Assembly (NCBI GenBank): GCA_900318015.1
Contig: ONJB01000012.1
Span: 1-64,000 of the forward strand
Direction: 5' to 3'
From: an uncultured Bacteroidales bacterium
GTDB lineage: Bacteria > Bacteroidota > Bacteroidia > Bacteroidales > UBA932
Length of the DNA: 64,000 bases
The notes below the pieces were generated by a model. It worked only from the letters and a program-made list of their open reading frames with translations, made no database searches and had not been told where the DNA came from. The translations under genes were made by a program, and so were the position numbers. The first letter of the stretch is position 1; the number at the start of each line of letters is the position of its first letter. Shown here piece by piece: positions 60,874-64,000 of this stretch.

Positions 60874-62346
60874 ATGGCAGACATTTCAAGAAGATCTTTC
60901 CTGAAGACAGGAACGGCGGCGGCCCTCGGGCTTTCCATGATTCCCGGCAAAGTTTTCGCCGACAGTGAAAAACGGGCTCCGGCCCCGCTGAACCGCAAAC
61001 TCAAGATCCTCGGCGTCGGTATCGGCGGCCGTGGCGCCAGCGTCCTCCGCGGCCTGGAGACCGAAGAAATCATCGGCCTCTGCGACGTGGACTGGAAGTA
61101 TGCCGCGCACATCTTCGAGCGCTATCCGAACGCCAAGCGCTACAAGGACTGGCGCGTGATGTTCGACGAGATGCTCGATGAGGCCGATGCCGTGATGGTC
61201 GCCACCGCGGACCACACGCACGCCATCATCGCCGCGAACGCGATCATGGCCGGCAAGCACGTCTACTGCGAGAAGCCGCTTACCCGTACCGTGTATGAGT
61301 CCCGTCTCCTCACCAAGCTGGCCGCGAAGTACCGCGTGGCTACCCAGATGGGTAACCAGGGCGCTTCCGGCGAAGGCGTCCGCAAGATCTGCGACTGGAT
61401 CTGGAACGGCGAGATCGGCGAGGTCACCCGCGTCGAGGCCTTCACGGACCGTCCCATCTGGCCCCAGGGCCTGGAGCGTCCCGCCAAGGCGGAGAAGGTC
61501 CCCAAGACCCTCGACTGGGATCTCTTCCTGGGACCGGCCCCGTATCGTCCGTACCATTCCATCTATACTCCGTGGAATTTCCGCGGCTGGTGGGACTTCG
61601 GCACCGGCGCCCTCGGCGACATGGCCTGCCACATCCTCCATCCCGTGTTCAAGGCCCTGAAGCTCGGCTATCCGACCAAGGTGCAGGGCAGTTCCACCGC
61701 CCTCCTCACCGAGTCCTGCCCGCAGGCCGAGAAGGTCCGTTTCGTGTTCCCCGCCCGTGACAACATGCCCAAGGTGGCGATGCCCGAGGTGGTCGTGACC
61801 TGGACCGACGGCGGCATTCTGCCGGACCGTCCGGAAGGCCTGCCCGCCGGCAAGAACCTGAACGATTCCGGCGGCGCCGTCATCTTCTACGGCACGAAGG
61901 ACACCCTGATCTGCGGCTGCTACGGCGTGAATCCCTATCTGCTCTCCGGCCGCAATCCCGAGGTCCCGAAGATCCACCGCGAGATCAAGCTCGACCACCA
62001 GCAGGACTGGGTCCGCGCCTGCAAGGAAGATCCGGATTACCGCACCCCGAGCGCGTCCGACTTCGCCGAGGCCGGCCCGTTCAACGAGATGGTGGCGATG
62101 GGTGTCGTCGCCGTTCGCCTGCAGGGCCTGAACCAGGAACTGGAGTGGGACGGCGAGAACATGCGCTTCACCAACATCCCGGCCGGCGCGACCATCAAGA
62201 CGATGATCCACGACGGCTTCTCCATCACGGACGGCCATCCTACGTTCGAGAACGTGTATACCGATCCGGTGGATGCGAACCAGTTCGCCCGCGAGCTCAT
62301 CAAGCCCGTCTTCCGCGAGGGCTGGAAGCTCCCTGAAATGCCTTAA
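60874..62346 (+). CDS. Tat-exported Gfo/Idh/MocA-family oxidoreductase
   Basis: The 490-residue protein begins with a twin-arginine signal (SRRSFLKTG, then a hydrophobic stretch to KVFA). The Rossmann domain has GVGIGGRGAS (about 48-57) and the family motif YCEKPLTRT; the C-terminal alpha/beta domain carries the WWDFGTGALGDMACH loop typical of exported Bacteroidota members. Such enzymes use tightly held NAD(H) to oxidise or reduce sugar hydroxyls; Tat export allows the cofactor to be loaded before transport. It is followed 22 bp later by a DUF1080 gene, which suggests it makes 3-keto-glycosides for that enzyme. The role is inferred from family and neighbours. Confidence 0.9.
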   Translation: MADISRRSFLKTGTAAALGLSMIPGKVFADSEKRAPAPLNRKLKILGVGIGGRGASVLRGLETEEIIGLCDVDWKYAAHIFERYPNAKRYKDWRVMFDEMLDEADAVMVATADHTHAIIAANAIMAGKHVYCEKPLTRTVYESRLLTKLAAKYRVATQMGNQGASGEGVRKICDWIWNGEIGEVTRVEAFTDRPIWPQGLERPAKAEKVPKTLDWDLFLGPAPYRPYHSIYTPWNFRGWWDFGTGALGDMACHILHPVFKALKLGYPTKVQGSSTALLTESCPQAEKVRFVFPARDNMPKVAMPEVVVTWTDGGILPDRPEGLPAGKNLNDSGGAVIFYGTKDTLICGCYGVNPYLLSGRNPEVPKIHREIKLDHQQDWVRACKEDPDYRTPSASDFAEAGPFNEMVAMGVVAVRLQGLNQELEWDGENMRFTNIPAGATIKTMIHDGFSITDGHPTFENVYTDPVDANQFARELIKPVFREGWKLPEMP

Positions 62347-62368
62347 AACCTTAAAAACCCATAACCCC

Positions 62369-63220
62369 ATGAAAAAGATTCTTATGCTTGCAGCAGCTGC
62401 TGCGCTGATGGTCACCGCCGTTTCCTGCGGCAACCAGGGAAAGAAGAAGGCGGCTGAGCCCACCGTTCCCGAATACACGGTCGTCGACGCCCCCGAGGTG
62501 GACCTGGACGATTTCAAGGTCGATGACGAAGGTTATATCGTCCTGTTCGACGGCACCTCCACGAAGGGATGGCGCGGTTACGGCAAGAAGGAACTTCCGG
62601 CCCGCTGGACCATCGACGACGGCTGCCTGAAGTTCTCCGGCACCGGTTCCGGCGAAGGCCAGACCGGCGAGGGCGGCGACATCATCTTCGCCCACGAGTT
62701 CAAGAATTTCACCCTCGAGCTCGAATGGAAGGTCTCCAAGGGTGGAAACTCCGGTATCTTCTACCTCGCGAAGGAAGTCACCACCAAGGATGAGAACGGC
62801 AACGAGCGCTACGAACCCATCTACATCTCCGCTCCGGAGTACCAGGTGCTGGACAACGCGAACCATCCGGACGCCCTCCTCGGCGTGGACGGCAACCGCC
62901 AGTCCGCCTCCCTGTATGACATGATCCCGGCCGTTCCGCAGAACCAGAACCCTTACGGCGAGTGGAACAAGACCAAGATCCTCGTGTACAAGGGCACCGT
63001 CGTGCACTTCCAGAATGACGTGAAGGTCCTCGAATACCACCTGTGGACCCAGCAGTGGACCGACATGCTGCAGGCCTCCAAGTTCAGCGAGAAGGACTGG
63101 CCCCTGGCCTTCGAGCTCCTGAACAACTGCGGCGGCGACGACCACGAGGGTTACATCGGCATGCAGGACCACGGTGACGACGTCTGGTACCGCAACATCC
63201 GCATCAAGGAGATGGACTAG
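62369..63220 (+). CDS. DUF1080 lipoprotein, 3-keto-glycoside lyase/hydratase family
   Basis: The 283-residue protein has the lipobox VTAVSCGNQG and a single PF06439 beta-sandwich domain. The family opening IVLFDGTSTKGWRGYG is at about 60-75; the core has GGNSGIFYLA and ISAPEYQVLDN, and the end DVWYRNIRIKEMD is characteristic. The family is now described as acting on 3-keto-glucosides by 1,2-elimination and hydration, splitting glycosidic bonds after C3 oxidation. It sits between an exported oxidoreductase and an isomerase-like protein in one operon, just what such a pathway needs. The start at 62369 is fixed by the signal peptide. Confidence 0.9.
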   Translation: MKKILMLAAAAALMVTAVSCGNQGKKKAAEPTVPEYTVVDAPEVDLDDFKVDDEGYIVLFDGTSTKGWRGYGKKELPARWTIDDGCLKFSGTGSGEGQTGEGGDIIFAHEFKNFTLELEWKVSKGGNSGIFYLAKEVTTKDENGNERYEPIYISAPEYQVLDNANHPDALLGVDGNRQSASLYDMIPAVPQNQNPYGEWNKTKILVYKGTVVHFQNDVKVLEYHLWTQQWTDMLQASKFSEKDWPLAFELLNNCGGDDHEGYIGMQDHGDDVWYRNIRIKEMD

Positions 63221-63224
63221 CCCT

Positions 63225-64000
63225 ATGAAGGTAAGTTTCATCCTCCTGTCTCTTCTCGCCGTGGCTGGCGTGACCGCCTGCGGACCTAAGGAGCAGGCTC
63301 CCGTGAAGAAGGATATGTGCATCCAGATGTATTCTGCGCGCAGCCTCATCACGCCGGAGAACTATCCCGACATCCTGAAGGAAATGGCCGCCATGGGCTA
63401 CACGGCCGTGGAAGCCGCCAATTACAACGGCAACGAAGGCCTCCTCTACGGCGACGCCCCTGAAACCTTCAAGGAGAAGGTGGAGGGTGCCGGCATGAAG
63501 GTCCTCTCCTCCCATGTTTCCCGCGGCCTTTCCCGCGAGGAACTGGACAACCACGACCTCACTGCCGCCCTCGCCTGGTGGGACAAGTGCATCGACGTGC
63601 ACAAGCGCGCCGGCATGAAGTACATCGTTACGCCCGCCATCGGCGGCCAGCGCGATCTCAAGGACCTGCAGGTCTACTGCGACTACCTGAACGAGGTGGG
63701 CCGCCGCTGCCAGGCCGCCGGCATCCAGTACGGCTACCACAACCACGCCTACGAGTTCGAGAAGGTCGAAGGCGAGGTCATGTACGACTACATGCTCCAG
63801 CACACGGATCCTGCCCTGGTGTTCTTCCAGATGGACGTGTACTGGGCGATCATCGGCAAGGCCTCCCCGGTGGACTACTTCAAGCGCTATCCCGGCCGCT
63901 TCACCATGCTCCACATCAAGGACGAGTGGGAAGTGGGCCAGAGCGGCATGGTCGGTTTCGACGCCATCTTCAAGAACGCGGAACTCGCGGGCCTGAAGGA
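63225..64000 (+). CDS. Exported sugar isomerase/epimerase-like TIM barrel (cut by window end)
   Basis: At least 258 residues are visible and the frame runs out of the window. A lipoprotein signal (VAGVTACGPKEQ) leads into an AP-endonuclease-2/xylose-isomerase-like TIM barrel (PF01261). Metal-site candidates are visible in YGYHNHAYEF and FFQMDVYW, followed by MLHIKDEWE. Cytosolic relatives (IolE, hydroxypyruvate isomerase types) act on keto sugars and keto-inositols; here the export signal places it with the two upstream proteins. It starts 4 bp after the DUF1080 stop. A role in converting the keto-sugar product is inference. Confidence 0.85.
   Translation, partial: MKVSFILLSLLAVAGVTACGPKEQAPVKKDMCIQMYSARSLITPENYPDILKEMAAMGYTAVEAANYNGNEGLLYGDAPETFKEKVEGAGMKVLSSHVSRGLSREELDNHDLTAALAWWDKCIDVHKRAGMKYIVTPAIGGQRDLKDLQVYCDYLNEVGRRCQAAGIQYGYHNHAYEFEKVEGEVMYDYMLQHTDPALVFFQMDVYWAIIGKASPVDYFKRYPGRFTMLHIKDEWEVGQSGMVGFDAIFKNAELAGLK

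Overview
The window is chromosomal DNA from a GC-rich member of the Bacteroidota, most likely a Bacteroidales gut or rumen bacterium. The evidence is two SusC/SusD outer-membrane pairs, a one-piece hybrid two-component sensor (HTCS), Bacteroidota-type promoters (TTTG, about 20 nt, TAnnTTTG) and an almost complete absence of Shine-Dalgarno sites apart from rpsU. I cannot fix the genus.

Region 1 (1-9136) is AT-richer and gene-sparse. Short gene sets are separated by long intergenic repeats: a four-helix membrane protein; an exported protein of unknown role on the minus strand; an operon of a metallo-beta-lactamase-fold hydrolase, a NifX-type protein and a DUF1349 lipoprotein; and a TonB-dependent receptor with a CrcB fluoride channel. 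Three of these units start behind near-identical copies of one ~160-bp promoter repeat. Two have the same type of hairpin terminator at their end. A ~425-bp repeat occurs near both edges (152-575 and 8552-8977), and the second copy runs straight into the 3' end of tRNA-Leu(UAG).

Region 2 (9137-24986) is mostly housekeeping: tRNA-Leu, prmA, a giant AsmA-like protein, a condensation-fold acyltransferase, a carboxypeptidase-regulatory-domain protein, an AAA ATPase coupled to a CobB-type sirtuin, rpsU with a strong Shine-Dalgarno site, ettA and creD. Two divergent GH43 genes sit inside it.

Region 3 (25025-60708) is a large polysaccharide-utilisation region: GH3; CE2-type esterase plus GH95; the HTCS regulator; a plus-strand operon (carboxylesterase, SusC, SusD, a repeat-bearing surface lipoprotein, two CE1 esterases, then GH3 and CE1); and an opposing minus-strand set (GH9, CE1, SusC, SusD, GH3, alpha/beta hydrolase). 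The two sets meet at a perfect hairpin at 48560-48589. Six or seven esterases with GH3, GH43, GH9 and GH95 enzymes suggest a heavily acylated plant hemicellulose as the target. One CE1 gene (43934-44971) carries an internal deletion that shifts its catalytic-histidine tail out of frame.

Region 4 (60874-64000) starts a plus-strand operon of a Tat-exported Gfo/Idh/MocA oxidoreductase, a DUF1080 lipoprotein (3-keto-glycoside lyase/hydratase family) and an exported sugar isomerase-like TIM barrel cut by the window end. All three have export signals. Together they suggest a periplasmic oxidation/elimination route for glycosides beside the hydrolytic PUL, which is the most interesting functional system in the window. 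The most interesting structural signal is the repeated promoter/terminator module of Region 1.
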